From Nissolia schottii (Eukaryota > Streptophyta > Magnoliopsida > Fabales > Fabaceae): a stretch of 64,000 nucleotides of DNA. This document shows positions 63,999 to 64,000 of the stretch, piece after piece. The stretch covers positions 439,706 through 503,705 of the forward strand of contig QANU01067165.1 of assembly GCA_003254905.1 (NCBI GenBank), in the 5' to 3' direction. Position numbers and translations under genes: made by a program. A model generated the notes under the pieces. It did not search any database. It was not told the origin of the DNA and was given only the letters and a program-made list of their open reading frames with translations. The stretch's first letter is position 1. The number at the start of each line of letters is the position of its first letter.

Positions 63999-64000
63999 GT

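Larger units (their letters stand above)
61149..64000 (+). mobile_element. MULE B: partial, relative of MULE A, left end in gap and right end outside the window
   Basis: The layout parallels the left part of MULE A. A CT-rich leader with a GCGCGTGAAG string comes first, then a short exon ending in a GTGAG donor and an intron with AATGTTTGTGCA motifs. An ATG exon (MEPSRQS against MTPSNEC in A) follows, and then a second exon with near-identical start CKIETRYSTK. Apart from such short blocks the two DNA sequences differ widely, so they are different families of one group rather than recent copies. The transposase of B, if present, would lie beyond the window. Confidence 0.65.

Overview
This is eukaryotic nuclear DNA from a flowering plant. 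It has split genes with GT-AG introns, AT-rich intergenic DNA and plant-type transposons. Protein resemblance (a DCF/HHT-like BAHD enzyme, a bHLH112/123-like factor, a group C MAP kinase) and two tRNA-derived SINEs fit a legume, perhaps a soybean relative; that assignment is inference. There are two assembly gaps (29886-30481 and 60246-61148).

Five host genes can be read exon by exon. From the left: a bifunctional nuclease of the BBD family (157-2970, minus, 10 exons, 329 aa); a bHLH transcription factor of the bHLH112/123 type (7276-11476, minus, 7 exons, 398 aa); a BAHD hydroxycinnamoyl/feruloyl transferase (42222-44177, minus, 2 exons, 468 aa); the mu subunit of the AP-4 adaptor complex (48052-52564, minus, 13 exons, 443 aa); and a group C MAP kinase with a TEY activation loop (CDS 54374-55926, plus, 2 coding exons, 372 aa, plus a leader intron). 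AP4M and the MAP kinase lie head to head across about 1.1 kb. The five genes have no obvious shared pathway; this is ordinary gene-bearing euchromatin.

Mobile DNA fills much of the rest. A Mutator-like element (MULE A, 12360-22194) has degenerate terminal inverted repeats and a near-match 9-bp target duplication. It carries an antisense FAR1-type transposase with four premature stops and the remnant of a second, oppositely oriented ORF. A 3.56-kb LTR-type fossil with an exact 5-bp target duplication is nested in it at 13746-17307. A diverged relative of the same MULE group (MULE B) runs from the second gap to the right edge. Both MULEs are full of a short motif, roughly WAAWGTTTGYGCA, always in one orientation; in MULE A it also sits in ~250-bp tandem units in two transposase introns. 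A Ty3/gypsy fossil (about 35072-38830), two SINEs, two foldback MITEs and a hAT-like candidate complete the set.

The long stretches 22.8-29.9 kb, 31.4-35.1 kb, 44.3-48.0 kb and 56.3-60.2 kb contain no gene I can support. The best leads are the motif and tandem-unit system of the MULEs, a 27-bp duplication that doubles a 5' splice site of AP4M in frame, a probable GC-AG intron in the nuclease gene, and an exact 81-bp inverted repeat touching the first assembly gap.
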